This document shows positions 11,213 through 22,594 of a stretch of DNA of 64,000 bases, piece after piece. The notes beneath the pieces were generated by a model. It saw only the letters and a program-made list of their open reading frames with translations. It made no database searches and had not been told where the DNA came from. The translations under genes were made by a program, and so were the position numbers. Origin of the DNA: Euglena gracilis (lineage: Eukaryota; Euglenida; Euglenophyceae; Euglenales); the NCBI GenBank assembly GCA_039621445.1, contig CP154954.1, positions 61,501,858-61,565,857 of the forward strand, read 5' to 3'. The first letter of the stretch is position 1; each line of letters begins with the position of its first letter.

Positions 11213-12134
11213 TTGTCGCGACCAAGATCGCGGTAAGCACAAAAAATGCCAGCAATCCTTGGCACATCACAGAATGTCAAGGATTTGAAATCCTCGGGCC
11301 AAATTTGGGGGGGGCACGCACGCAAGCACGCATGCACGCACACGCGCGCGGACACACACACACGAGCGCGCTTGTCCAACACCCAACGTCACCCCACTCA
11401 ATCACCTACAGTAGAACCATCCCTGTGTGGGTGCTTCCCTTGGTGCGCACCAAATGGGGGTTGGCCCCAGTGCGGGTCGCCCTTAACGGTCGCTGGGGAT
11501 CTTGGAGCGGGACGGGGGCTGTGGGGGGAAGGATTGGGGGCGGGAGAGGGTTCGCCGCCTGTGCAGCCGGCTCCGCCACATGGATCGACCTTGGCCGCCC
11601 CTGTTCCGAAGCTGACTGGTTCAGGAGTTGGAGCCTGGAAATTATTGAGCACTCTGGGGATTATCCCATATGGCTGGCAGGGGAAAAGCGTTGGCTGGAA
11701 CCCCCTCAAAGAGGGTCCGGCTGGCTGTCAAGTTGGGCCGAAATTGTCCCAAACCCTGCTTTGTGTTTTGGAGTTTTTCTTACCAAAAAGTTTGAGGTCA
11801 AAACCCAAAGTGCCCTCAAAAGAACCGGTTGGACCATTTTTCAACGCGCCTTTTCAGAAATCTTCAGCGCTTGGCGCTGCACAGAAATTTCAACCCAGCC
11901 TGGCTGCGCTGGGCTGGCCCCACCTTCAATGAACGGAACGGCCCACCGCCGGCTGCGAGCTGTGGTTGGGGAAAAAAGTGCTGACTGGCTGGACCCCCGT
12001 GCGGGTTGAGGGTTGCAACAATGTCCCTCTCACCCTGCTCACCCGGCCGAGGGCTCCAAAATAACAAAATCCCTCACCATGGGGTGGGTGCCCTCCAGCT
12101 GGAGAAATTCCCTGGCTGCAACCTGTCCCCACCC

Positions 12135-12374
12135 CAAGGGTTTTTTTAAGACCGGGGGGAGGGGAGGGTGCCGACCCCCTCCCACCCCCTGGGGTGGGGC
12201 ACCCACCCACTTTTGCCTGAAAATGACCAAAATGCTAAAAATAGCACCTTTTTCAAAATTTTCGGCACCTTCGGCGCTGAAAGAGATATACCCACCAGCC
12301 CCACCAGCCCCTGGGGGACCCTCCCCTCCCTCCCCCGCTGGGGGGGGGGAGTCCAAGACTAAAAAAACCCCATG
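12135..12374. mobile_element. hAT-like MITE, TTTTTTTAAGACC family
   Basis: Starts CAAGGGTTTTTTTAAGACCG and ends CCAAGACTAAAAAAACCCCATG. Flanks are ccccaccc (12127-12134) and gcccaccc (12375-12382), 7 of 8 identical. The centre has the family block AAAATGCTAAAAATAGCACC and a CCTTCGGCGC hairpin. Confidence 0.75.
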
Positions 12375-12399
12375 GCCCACCCCTTTTCCAGCAACTGAG

Positions 12400-12600
12400 A
12401 GGCAAGAGAGGGGCGGCCAGCCGACACTCGGGGGCGGCTGGGGCTGGGCAGCCCGGTGCCGTCGGGGCGGGGGGAGGGGGGCCTTGCCCGCGAGGGGGAG
12501 GCGGAGAAGGAGACCACCTTCCGGCTCCCACGCCCCGGGGAGATGGTCTGCGGACGGGGGTGGTGAGAGGTGGCCAAAGACGCCTCACCGGGGTGATGGA
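12400..12600. other. GC-rich island, possible exon of unknown strand
   Basis: Open on both strands. The plus frame reads EGEAEKETTFRLPRPGEMV followed by a GT donor-like site (GGGG|GTGGTGAG). The minus frames are Pro/Arg rich. No family recognised and the strand cannot be settled. Confidence 0.2.
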
Positions 12601-12909
12601 CCAATGGAGGGCTATTTGACGGGGTCTGAATCCTGCTTGTATGGAATTCCCGCACGACGCTCTGATTAGGAACACCTAAGACTTTGTGTCACCCCCCCCC
12701 CCAAATTACCCCCATGCTGACTTTTAGGAAAAACCCCCAAAAATCCCCAAAACATTTAGCTTTTCGAAAAAAAATCGAAAAAAGGCCCCCGCTAAATTGT
12801 GAAAAATGCCACGAAATGAGGTGAATCATTTTTTTTTGGCTTTTTTCAGGGGGAAAAATTGGCATTTTTTGAGACAATTTTCGCTCATTGCCAAAAAAAC
12901 AGGTATTAC

Positions 12910-13860
12910 CAAAAATTCTATTTGTGATTATTTGTGATTATTTGTGATTGTTCTTGCTGCCCAAAAAGCGTCCAGGTTTTCACCTTCCTGGCACAAAACA
13001 GCAATACACATTTATACAATTTTGCACAATACACAGAATACAATTTTGCAGTATTTTGCGGTACTTTGCAGGACTTTGCAAGTTTGCAGAAGTCGGCAGA
13101 ATTTCGCAAAATCATCATACTCTGAAGGATGGTGCAGGGGTGCTTGGGTCAAGCTCGGTTTTATTTGGGATTGTTGACCTTTTGTGGCTCAATTGTCAGC
13201 AACTTTGAGCCGATATTTCTGTCCATCCATTGCCATTCTCATGTTGATCAGCAGGTCATTATTGGTATTTTGGCATTTTTGGCAAATTCAGCAATCCTCC
13301 TTGGTGCCCCATTCAATTCAAAACGCTGTGGCCCGCCTTCGGCACAAAAGAGCCAGATTTCAGCCATTTCATCCATATCATCTTGACCTTTTCTGCACTT
13401 ATTCCTCATCTAGGACAGCGCAACATTGTGCTGCATGCCAGCTTGCCAACACCAGCCCACTGGTCATCCAATTCCATGGACAAAATTTTTTTAATCAGGA
13501 GTTAAAATAAGTCAGGAGATGGGGTGATGAACTTGATAATGATGGTGGACAGAGGGGAGGGCAGAAAGAAGAGTGTGGGAGAGACGGTGGCAGAGAATTA
13601 GAAGGAGAGTAAGTTATCACCTCCTGTCCATGTTTGTTTTCCCCTTTCGGAGATTAATCCATGAAGGAAATCTTCATTTTCAAAAAGACATATTCACAAA
13701 TGGGAGAAAAGTTCATTCTAATGATTTTTTGTGGTTGTTTGTGGTAATTCGTGATTATTTGTGATTTTTCGTGATTTTTCGGAAAATCCCCAAATTCGTG
13801 CTGGTTCGTAATCAATTGTGATTATCTGTGGCACAAATCTGTGGGAATTTATGATTTCGA
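12910..13860. repeat. Dispersed AT-rich element, copy 1 (GTGATTWTTTGTG ends)
   Basis: Flanked by runs of TTTGTGATTATTTGTGATTA (12920-12950) and TTTTTCGTGATTTTTCG (13745-13830). Interior landmarks (ACAAAACAGCAATACACATT, TTTTGCAGTATTTTGCGGTA, CCATGTTTGTTTTCCC) recur in the same order at 31195-32370, defining a two-copy family. Short open frames are not recognisable. Confidence 0.6.
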
Positions 13861-13969
13861 ACAATTCCTGGACCCTCCCACAGGAAAGCTTTTGGCCGAA
13901 ATTTCATCTAAAAATACGCAGAATCATAAATCATAAAAAAAAAGAGAGAGAGAGGAAAAGGAACCCCAC

Positions 13970-14248
13970 CAGAGTTTTATTTTTTTTTAAGACAGGAGGG
14001 AGGGGGGGACCCACCCACCCCCTGGGGGCCCCCCGGGGACCACTCAAATTTCCCCGAAAATGGCCAAAAATCGCGAAAAATGCTGAAAATAGCACTTTTT
14101 TCAAATATTTTTGGCACCTTTGGCACCAAACACTGTACCCTCCCCCCCCCCCCCCCCCCGGGGGCCCCCCCCAGGGGGGGGGGGCACGGCCGGACCCACC
14201 CACCCCACCCCCCCGGGGGGGGGGTCCAAGACTAAAAAAAAACCCCTG
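13970..14248. mobile_element. hAT-like MITE with exact 8-bp duplication
   Basis: Starts CAGAGTTTTATTTTTTTTTA and ends GACTAAAAAAAAACCCCTG. Both flanks are aaccccac (13962-13969 and 14249-14256), a perfect 8-bp target duplication. It shares the AAAATGCTGAAAATAGCACT core with the other family members. Confidence 0.9.
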
Positions 14249-15462
14249 AACCCCACCGGTTCCTATTCAGTTTGGTCGCCTTTGGGGAAAATTTATCCTT
14301 TTTGAGTTGGTGGTCGTTCGTATTATCCGTCCCCAAGTGATATTTATTCTCCAAGGGAGAATAAATATAACTATAGCGGAGCGTCCATGAAAGGAAAAAA
14401 AACTTTGATGGCAAATTTTGTCAAGGAAGTCGAATTTCACGACACAGAGGGCAATTATCACACATTTTTGAGGCATTTATTTCATTTTTCATTTCGAGTT
14501 CATTCATTCATTCATTTATTTTGTGCATTTATGTGTGCATTTCGTCAGAAGTGGAATGCATCTCCACACAGAAGCTGGCGTGTATCCAAGGGCGTGTATC
14601 CAAACTTTTGGAGAACATTTTTTTGGAGAGCATTATTGGGCAATTTTTGCAAGCAAATGTGAGACCTTCGATGCACTTCCCCCCTTTTGGATGCTTTTCT
14701 TTCCCAAAGAGAGAATGCCTCGTTCGCCGTCTTGAGTGTTGACAACCATGAAATTGGGGTAGGGGATCTTTGATGGAAGCAAGAACTGGGGTGAGAAGAC
14801 ATGATTGGGTGACCACACCCACCATCACCACCATCATTTCGGGTGTGCACAACTTTCCAAACAGGCGAGCGAACACACACTGCTTCTGCGCAAATGTAGT
14901 TCTGGACAGTAGAAAACATCCATTCTTTATGGCATATTATGGCCTCCTTGTTTCTATTCACATGGCCATAATTCTTCATTAGAATTGCACTGAAGCAGGA
15001 CCAGAACCAGGACCAGAGGCACATTTCTGGTGAAATTTTGGGTGGACGTCCCTTCCAGACAAACCCACATCCCGTCGATCCGCATCACATCACCTCCAAT
15101 CCATCCAATTCAGGCAAAACAAACAACACACTATGGTGAAGGAGCTGGTTGGGGATGCTGAGCCAGCTTGGTAGTGCTCAGGCAGGGTGTGAAGGTTGGC
15201 CGGGACGGAGAATGGAAGGGATGGCAGCGGACGCGCGGGGGGCGTGGGGGTGGGGGGGGGGGTGGGGGGGGGGGGTGTGAAGGGGGGCAGCGGCGGAGGA
15301 GGGGAAGGGGGAGGGGGGGGGGGTCGGCCAGCCGGGGCTGCGGAGGGGGCTGAAGAGGGTGTCAGGGGTTTGCTCCAGGGCGGCGAGGCCTCGCTTGATC
15401 TGCTGGAGGACCTGCGTGGCAAGGTGCAGCCTGCTAATGGGCCACGAAGAATTACATTGTGG

Positions 15463-16327
15463 CTGCAGTGGCAACACCATGCATTCAGATGGCAGCCAGA
15501 AGCTAAATCCCCTCCCACTTATAAACCCCCGGGGTTCATAGGATCTGGTTTGGTTGGTCGGCCGAAGGGCGGGGGGGGTTAATGGAATTTGGACCGCCCA
15601 AATGACCTCGAAACCGCCCCAAACTGGTACTTTTTGGTCAAAATGGCATCTTGATGATGGTCGGGGGGTGGGTTTGCGGCCGAAAAAAATTGCGGGGGGG
15701 GGGGGGTTATAGGTCCCGGTTTGGTTGGTCGGCCCGAGGGGGGGGAGGGTGGGGGGGGGTCGCTGAGCTCTTATCCCTTTATGGGTAAGAGGGCTTACCA
15801 CCGAAAATCGAAACCCGAAACAGGGCGGGGCCACCAGGAGAACCGACGGATTATCACCATGAGGTTCCCTTCCGAGAATGGAGAATCCCCCAACTCCCCC
15901 TCCCCGCCCCCGAGCCACGCGCGAAAAACTCGGTAGGATTTACCCCCCCCCCCTGGATAAGCCCCCCCCCTTTGGCAAAAAATGCAAAAAATTCAAAATG
16001 AAGCCAAATCAAAAAATGTCCAAAAAAGAAATTTTTATTTATTCCTCGCCTAGCGTTGGCCCCCGACGTTGTTTCACTTTTCCCTCTTCACTTAGGGGGG
16101 GGGGGGGGGGGGCTCGACGGCAATCTGCTGTGGCGCCCTTAATCTTTGGCCCCGTCCCCGCCCAGCCCGAGATACGGGCGTTTTTTTTTGGCCAATGGCC
16201 ATTTCTTTGTACACCCCTCTGTTCTGTTTTTTGTCGAAAAAAATCGAAAAAATTTTTTTGCCCGAAACGATGTTTTTTGCCAGCTGTTTTGAGCCGAAAA
16301 CGAGCGTTTTTGGGCGGTTTTGGGGCC

Positions 16328-16364
<37 letters not shown>

Positions 16365-16584
16365 CCGAAACGACGTTTTTGGAGCCTCCCGGACCGAGAG
16401 CGCGAAACGACGTCGACGGTCGGTTTTTGCCCGCCCAGTGGGTGAGAGCTCGTTGTCTGGTGTATGCCGGGGTGGTGGGGCTTTGGCTCAGTTCAAAACC
16501 TGGTTTACAGGTGGGGTGGGGTATAAGTGGGGGGGAGGTTAGCTGCAGTGGCAACACCATGCATTCAGATGGCAGCCATAAGCC
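15463..16584. repeat. About 40-bp direct repeat enclosing about 1.05 kb
   Basis: GCTGCAGTGGCAACACCATG followed by CATTCAGATGGCAGCCA occurs at about 15466-15502 and 16543-16579 in the same orientation. Between lie poly-G tracts, a TTTATGGGTAAGAG repeat (15762-15870, also at 39314-39430) and a GCCCGAAAC...GAGCGTTTTT repeat. No gene recognised. Confidence 0.6.
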
Positions 16585-16599
16585 ACACCGAACGCACTC

Positions 16600-17140
16600 G
16601 TTTTTGCAACCCACCCAAATATACGTAAATTCTGTAAATTGCCCCCTATCTCAAAAATATTTGCACTTGACAGCAAAAAATCTGAACGCTTTGTCAAAAA
16701 TGAATACACCGAAAAGCAGATTATTTGCAAATTTGCAAATTCTGCATTGGATCGGCCATTTTGCTCAATTGTTGTTTTTACCATTGTGCAAAAATAGGAT
16801 GGAATGCCACCCACTTTTATTTGGAAACAAATTCTAGTATTCTTCAGTCACAATCAACTTGTGCAATTTTCGCCTTTGCACCTGATTTTTGATGTGATGC
16901 ACCTTGCTCAAAGCACCTGCAGTTCGCTTAATCATCTCCACGATGAAGACGGGGGGGGGGTTGGTCTAAATGGGGATCTCCAGATCAGTCCTTTTCAGCG
17001 AATGATGCCTTGCGTGGCTGCAACACACACGTTTGTGCAACCTAAAGGGACAGCAAGCAACGCTTGCCTGAACCGGGTGCCGCCCTGTCCCTATACCAAT
17101 TCGCAGTCATTGACCACACCATACAATGTGTGTGTACAGT
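16600..17140. other. No recognisable gene
   Basis: AT-rich sequence with short open frames on both strands, none resembling a known family, and one short poly-G run near 16950. Confidence 0.4.
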
Positions 17141-17144
17141 CAGC

Positions 17145-17575
17145 AAACCCCACAACCCCCCCCCCCCAAAAGACCCGGGTCTTATTTTTGGGTCCGTTGC
17201 TGGAAACCTCCAGGGGGGTCTTTTTGGACCACACAGCAAACTGGGCCAGAAGCGAAGTTAGCGCCGGCCATAAACAGTCAAGAAGCCTTAGTGCAACTAA
17301 GGGGGTCTTTTTGGATTTTTTTTGGATTGACCGACCGGGCCTGAAAAAATAAATATAATCATTTTTTAGGTTCCTTTCGGCGCTTTGCATTGTTTATAAA
17401 TCGGTGCAAATTGACATTTACCGCGTTTTTTTGCACTTCAAGAATCAACTTTGGAAATTTCACCATTTCTGTGTCCAACACCAGGTTTTCGGTAATTTTT
17501 CAGGGAAATTTTTTACCGTCCCCGGCGCTTCGCAGGGGTCTTATTTTTTGGGGGCGGTCTGATTTTGGGGGGTTT
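17145..17575. mobile_element. GGGTCTTATTTTTGGG element, copy 1
   Basis: Left end CCCCCAAAAGACCCGGGTCT, then TTGCTGGAAACCTCCAGGGG; right end GGGGTCTTATTTTTTGGGGG and TTTTAC. Two more copies lie at about 33605-33990 and 62205-62650. The ends are inverted versions of each other. An extra 75-bp conserved block (17229-17303) occurs only in this copy. Confidence 0.6.
17229..17303 (+). repeat. Strongly conserved 75-bp dispersed block, copy 1
   Basis: CAGCAAACTGGGCCAGAAGC, then GAAGTTAGCGCCGGCCATAA and CCTTAGTGCAACTAAGG. Nearly identical copies are at 28620-28692 (inverted) and 50025-50098. The end CCTTAGTGCAACTAAGG can form a short hairpin. Confidence 0.8.
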
Positions 17576-17799
17576 TACAAATGTGTCTGTGCATCATTGT
17601 ACATCATGAATCCCAGGGTCATTTCTAGAGGATCGGCCTGGCCCACTTCGTTGGGCCGGGGGGGCCTCACAACCTCCCTCCACAACGAAGGGGTGGGAGG
17701 TCACACTTGTAAATGGATTCCATTTCTTGAGCATGGACGCCTTCATTTCGGATCCCAATAACATGAGGCGGTCTTATAAACCCCACATTAGCCATCTTG

Positions 17800-18450
17800 T
17801 AGCCTCTAGGTGCGGCGTAACCCCCCCCCCTAATAGAAGGGCGTGCCCTCTTCAAGAGCAGGGTCCAAATAGTAGAGCACCCCCCCCTCTGGCGAAGCGA
17901 GCGTCCACGACAAAAGCATCCCCCTGGAAAACCAATGGAAGCAGAAGCAAGGCAAGTCATTACATGTGATTGTGGCAAGATTTGTAACTTGTCTCAAAAA
18001 GGCAAGCTTCCCAGAGCTCAGCGGCGGAACAATTCCTCCAACCTCGGCTGCCGTTGGCGCTTGGCACCGGGGGGGGGGGGGGAAAAATTGAAGCTAGATA
18101 AAATTAGACCCGACAAAATTGGAAGCCGAGAAAATTGGTGCCAAACCTGAAAACGGCCCGGAAAAAATTGGCAGGTTTTGTATGCAAGATGACTGGAAAA
18201 AGGGTGATTTTCAAAATTTTGAGGCAGGATTTTCAAAAAAGGCCCGGAAAAATTTGGCAGGATTTCTGTACGCCAATTTTTTCGCAATCAATTTTTTCGG
18301 CATCCAATTCTTTCCCCCCCCGGTAGGTGGAGGAAGGGAGGCTGTAAGAAAATGTGTGTGATGTCCACTTCAAGAGCAGGGTCCAAATAGAAGAGCACCC
18401 CCCCCCTCTGGCGAAGCGAGCGTCGACTGCAAGAGCACCCGTTCTACAAT
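17800..18450. repeat. Dispersed GGGTCCAAATAGTAGAGCAC repeats
   Basis: TTCAAGAGCAGGGTCCAAAT followed by a run of C and TCTGGCGAAGCGAGCGTC appears at about 17849-17908 and 18368-18424. Related versions (TTTGGACCCTGCGCTTGTAG) recur at 22690-22930, 42790-42860 and 44960-45000. AT-rich filler lies between. Confidence 0.6.
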
Positions 18451-18499
18451 TAGGGGGGGTTTAGGCCACCAAATAAGTCAAATCCAAAAGCACGCCAAT

Positions 18500-18860
18500 A
18501 CACCTCCTGCACCAGCAGCGTGGACGGGCTTGGCGGGACCGCGGGGTCCAGCGGCGTGCTGCGGCCGGGACGACACGGAGCTTGGCAGTGTGGCGCTGGC
18601 GGCGGTGGAGGCCGACCCCGGCCCCGCGGCGGGGGCGGGGGGGCAGGTAGCGCGGCGGGCGGGCCCGACGGGCGGCGCGGGGGCGGAGCCGGGGCGGCGG
18701 CGGGCGTAGCGGCCCACCGCGCGGCGGTTGCGCTCGACGATGTTGCCGGGCCGGGCGCCGCTGCCGTGGCGCTTCGCCCCGCCGGGGGTGCCGGGGGCGC
18801 GGGGGGCGTGCCGGGCCGGCCCTGCCGCCAACAGCACACCCCTCGCAGAGCACGCCCCGC
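18500..18860 (-). CDS. Candidate exon: Ala/Pro/Arg-rich, unidentified
   Basis: A very GC-rich island. The most protein-like frame on the minus strand contains GNIVERNRRAVGRYARRRPG, then Ala/Pro/Ser-rich sequence, and ends near a GAG|GTGTATTG donor (about 18510). The other minus frame and the plus frame are open too, as expected at this GC content. It follows the LRR gene on the same strand and may belong to its downstream part or to another gene. Function unknown. Confidence 0.35.
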
Positions 18861-19441
18861 GCCCCGTGAATGGTCTCTCAATCCACACAGCGCAGACTTT
18901 TGTTTGCGTCATGGGCTGTTCATGTCATCAGTGAGAGTGTCTTGACGCTTATGTGCAAAGCCCCGCGCCTCATCTGGGTGTGCACGAACTGGGAACGGGT
19001 CAGGTGACTGGAGTGCCAGGGACATTGCGGCTCTGCTAGGGAGGCCTGGACCAGGGAGGGCTCTCTTTCTTGGCAAGGCCGGCGGCGTTTACCAACGTCC
19101 GCCGTTGGCGTTGGGGCACCGGAGGGGCCAGAGGTGTCGGCGACATGATATGGGTGGCAGCAGGGCTGGAAGCCCCAATGATCAAGAGCAGTGCTCTGGC
19201 CATGTCACTCAATGTGGGGTTGCTGTGTCACTCAGCAGGAGGGGGCCACTTTTTGCCGGGCTCAATTTTTCAGCGCTGCACCAGTCTCCAGCGGAGCACA
19301 CTGACCCCAGGTTTGTTGGCCTGGTTAAACCCGCCCACCCACTCTTGAAAGCCCCCCGGGGAATGCAGCCACGCAGGGGCGAAATGCCACCATGGTCCCG
19401 AGGGGGACCATAGTGTTGCCCCAATGCAGTGTCGTACAAAC

Positions 19442-19599
19442 CCTGGGCGGCGGCGGCCAGCGGGGCTGCTGGGCTCCGCAGGGCGGATGAGGGCGTCTGC
19501 GGGGGACTTCTGCAGCGTGTCCGTGTACTGCACGGTGCGGGGGCCCAGAGGTGTGTTGGTGAGGTCCGTGAGGCGGACGACAGGCAGGGGCCACTTCCC
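19442..19599 (-). CDS. Candidate exon, unidentified (LTDLTNTPLGPRTVQYTDTL)
   Basis: The minus strand reads KWPLPVVRLTDLTNTPLGPR followed by a Tyr/Thr/Leu/Lys-containing stretch, balanced in composition and unlike the poly-Arg/Pro of the other frames. It is bounded by an acceptor (CAATTGAG|GGGAAG) and a donor (CCAGG|GTTTGT). No known domain. A neighbouring GC-rich segment at 19075-19200 may be another exon, but its strand is unclear. Confidence 0.5.
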
Positions 19600-20099
19600 C
19601 TCAATTGCAGGCGTCTGACCCCCACATTTTCCTTGTGTGTTCCGCATGCATTTCCCCCCCCTCACGCGGGATTATTCAGGATGTCGGTGTCATTTCGTCG
19701 CTTATTTTTGTTTTGTGGGCAGATGGGGCCACTCTTATATTGCCACACTTATCGGGTTACCTTTTGGCCCTTGAATTTTAGACGCCGGCCCCCACCCAGC
19801 AAACCCCACCATACAGTGATTTAAACTGGGGGAAATTGTTGGGTATAGTATTAGGATTTTCTGGGTGGAGTTTGGTAGTAGGAGTGTTGCGAAGAATTAG
19901 TGAAGTACAAGGTGGTGTGGGGGGGTGTGTCTGGGGGCGCTTGGATTCGCGTGCTGGCGCCGCAGGGCGGACTGAACGGTTGAGGGGCTCATGGCCTGTC
20001 CGTCGGTGACCACGGCAGGGGGGCACAGAGGTGGGGCCGTGCAGGGGCTGTGCGCGGCGTCGGCGTGTGGTCAGTGGGGGCCCCCGATGTGGCGTGGGC

Positions 20100-20260
20100 A
20101 GGATTTATGACTCACTGTATTATTACATTTATTTACTCTTATAGTTTTGTTTTGTCTTGTATTGTATTATGCTAATTATATTGCATTACATTTCATTATA
20201 TAAATTAAATTATATAATTTAACTATTTGTGGGGAAATTACTTTATGTTACATGTGGTAT
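20100..20260. other. AT-rich spacer
   Basis: TTATTATTTATT-type sequence between GC islands; no gene seen. Confidence 0.5.
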
Positions 20261-20373
20261 GATGATTCATTAGATGACCTTCTTGGGGAGATTGAACTTG
20301 GGGATGAACAGTTTTCCTGTGTGGAGACCTACCAACGAATGACCGAATGCAGACCTCCATCGCATTGGCCCAC

Positions 20374-20600
20374 CGCCTTCAGCTGCAGGGCTTCCTTGGC
20401 GTGCCTCTGGCGGAGCAGCTGGGCAGTCTTCTTCGCCCGGCCCGGGGAGGCGTACCGGCACTGCACCGGGACTGGCTGGGGGCTGCCGCGGTAGGCGGGC
20501 TGCGAAGGGACGGCACGGGAGGGTGGCGGGGAGGGCGACCGGCGGCCGCTGCGCACCGTGAGGCGCCGCGAGGCCGAGTGGTGCCCCGCCCGGCTTCACG
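20374..20600 (-). CDS. Candidate exon: Arg/Ser/Pro-rich, then helical
   Basis: The minus frame begins HSASRRLTVRSGRRSPSPPP and continues through a Gln/Pro/Val section to a charged helical end (RAKKTAQLLRQRHAKEALQL). A GCG|GTGGGC donor closes it at 20374. The composition suggests a disordered basic region followed by a short coiled-coil-like helix. Family not recognised. Confidence 0.45.
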
Positions 20601-20997
20601 GCACGCCCAACGCACAACATCGACGGATGCTTCCATCGCAGGCGGAGAACTGGGGGTGAGAGAAAGGGGCCAAACACACCATGGAAACCTGTCTCCAGGC
20701 ATTATTATTTTTTAATGCACCTTAAAAAACCTCAAAAAACCTTAAAAAACCTTAAAAAAATCACCCCGGGGAAGTTTTTCTTCCCTGTGATGACCTTAAA
20801 AAACCTTAAAAATTCTCCCTGGAAAATTTTTCTTGCAACAAACAAATAATGGCATGTTTGAAACCCCGCATAAAGCCAGTCAATGCAGAAGCAGTTGTGA
20901 ACAAACAATATGAAAACCGGATTGTTTGCCAAGGTTTCTGGCATTAGAGAGGTAGTGTGTAATGGGCCCCGGAATATTGGCCATGCTACTTCTGGAG

Positions 20998-21570
20998 GTC
21001 GGGCCGACCTATGGTCGGCCCGACCATGGTGTTATCGACCTGTGGAGGTCGGGCCGACCAGGTCGGCCCGACCTCCACTGGGCCGCATTACCCTCCCTTT
21101 TTGAAATTAGGGTTAGGGACAGGGTTGGGGTTCGGGATAGGGATAGGGTCATTGATAGGGTTAGGGTTAGGGTTTGGATTAGGGTTAGGGTCAGGGTTAG
21201 GGATAGGGTTAGGAATACGGTTAGGGATAGGGTTGGGGTTAGGGTTAGGGTTTGGGATAGGATTAGGGATAGGGTTCGGGATAGGGTTAGGGTTAGGGAT
21301 ACGGTTAGGGATAGGTTTAGGGATAGGGTTAGGGTTAAGGATACGTTTAGGGTTTGGGTTAGGGATAGGGTTAGGGATGGGGTTAGGGTTAGGGATAGGG
21401 TTCGGGTTAGGGATACGGTGAGGGGGGGGGAGTCCTGGGTAGTCGATAGACTAGGTCGATCGACTACCCAGAACTTCCCACCTCCCCCCAGTCTAATGTA
21501 AACAGGGTTTTAGACCCCACCGACTAGTCGATCGACTAGTCGGTCGACCCTTCAAAATTCGATCGATTAG
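20998..21570. repeat. Telomere-like GGGTTAGGGATA tract between palindromes
   Basis: About 310 bp (21105-21420) of degenerate TTAGGG, with GGGATA, GGGTTC and GGGTTT variants. To the left are palindromes built on GGTCGGGCCGACC (20998-21080); to the right palindromes on TAGTCGATCGACTA (21440-21565). The TTAGGG unit is degenerate and internal, so it is interstitial rather than a functional chromosome end. Confidence 0.85.
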
Positions 21571-21830
21571 TCGACCGACTTTTTAATTTAAAGGCGTTGG
21601 GTTAGGGTAAAGTTTCCATACGAAACCCCACTGTTGAGGGGATCCTTTTATTAAAAACACCAAAAACCTTCTACCCCAGCACCCACCATGTGCACAGGTG
21701 AAATGGGGGAATCACAAATGCCTGAGAACCCAAGAAATACAATTTCTGGCAACCACGTAACATTGCCGACCCAGAACCGAAACCATCCATTTTTTTTATT
21801 ATTGCAATTACTTTAAATCTCTGACCCTAT

Positions 21831-21960
21831 TCAGGACATTTGCTTGCCTGTTGACAATAACTGTCCCTTCTTCCTTGGCTTCTTCCTTGGGCGTTCCGAA
21901 GCCACAGAGGAGTCTGAAACCATCGGGTCATCTTCGGGGTCTGACATTTTAGTTGAGGAA
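21831..21960 (-). CDS. Candidate last exon: acidic then basic tail
   Basis: The minus frame reads TKMSDPEDDPMVSDSSVASE, then a Lys/Arg cluster (PRKKPRKKGQ) resembling a nuclear localisation signal, and stops at 21831-21833. The composition is clearly protein-like against AT-rich surroundings. It may end the gene whose exons lie upstream (22.1 kb and the LRR array), but the linking junction was not resolved. Confidence 0.55.
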
Positions 21961-22087
21961 AAAAATGCCTTGAAAACCTTAATTTTTTTTAAAATCCTCA
22001 AAAAACCTGAAAAAACCTTTAAAACCCTTAAAAAACGCCTTAATTTTTTTGAGAAATTTCGCCTTAAAAAAATAATGCCTGCCTGCC

Positions 22088-22140
22088 TCCTCCTGATCAG
22101 GGTTCGACACATAGGACAGGTGGGGGATGGGTTGGACACC
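22088..22140 (-). CDS. Possible RING-finger C-terminal half
   Basis: The minus frame contains NPSPTCPMCRTLIRRRQ. CPxCRxxI is the usual last metal-binding pair of RING fingers. The first half (CxxC...CxH) could not be found nearby with confidence, so a RING E3 ligase is only a suggestion. If spliced to the LRR array just upstream, the product would be an LRR-RING protein. Confidence 0.35.
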
Positions 22141-22232
22141 TCAGTCGATGGGGGGTCACCCCCTTGCTACTCCACCCCATGGCCTGAAATGACGCACATC
22201 CCACTTTTGAGACACACCCAGCCAGGGGTCCA

Positions 22233-22404
22233 CACACCACCACGACCGGCACGCTGGTGTTCAGCGGGGCGGCGGCCTCCGACGCAGTGGTCTCGGCCAG
22301 CCCCGCCCGCTGCACCGGGTTGGCCGGGGCCTCGGCGCCGTCCAGCACCAGCAGGGCGGGCAGCAGGTTGCGGAGGTGGATCGCGTAGCCCGGCAGCTGC
22401 GTCG
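22233..22404 (-). CDS. LRR gene exon F: LRR cap
   Basis: Encodes ATQLPGYAIHLRNLLPALLV then LDG, the LRRcap pattern (Y...(V/I)...LP.L..LDG) that closes SDS22- and U2A'-type repeat arrays. It joins exon E through a nonconventional intron; with that join seven residues separate the repeat Asn from the cap Tyr, as I recall for SDS22. Downstream of LDG the frame runs into Ala/Glu/Thr-rich sequence; the 3' limit is uncertain. Confidence 0.75.
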
Positions 22405-22543
22405 CGGCGCAGGGGACCCAAAGGCCGGGAAGGGAAAAAAGGCCAGGGGAACGTGGCCCCACTTTGCAGACCCCATTAGGGGGCGACGCAACGTGGACCT
22501 CAAAAAATATGCCACAAAAATGCAATTTTTTTTTGCAAAAATA

Positions 22544-22594
<51 letters not shown>

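Noticed and set aside
11086-12009. A 307-codon plus-strand frame
   Set aside because: It crosses dispersed repeats and poly-G tracts shared with 9.5, 41.6 and 63.5 kb; composition changes abruptly and no domain appears.
21105-21420. A true telomere
   Set aside because: The TTAGGG units are degenerate, short in extent and continued by ordinary sequence on both sides.
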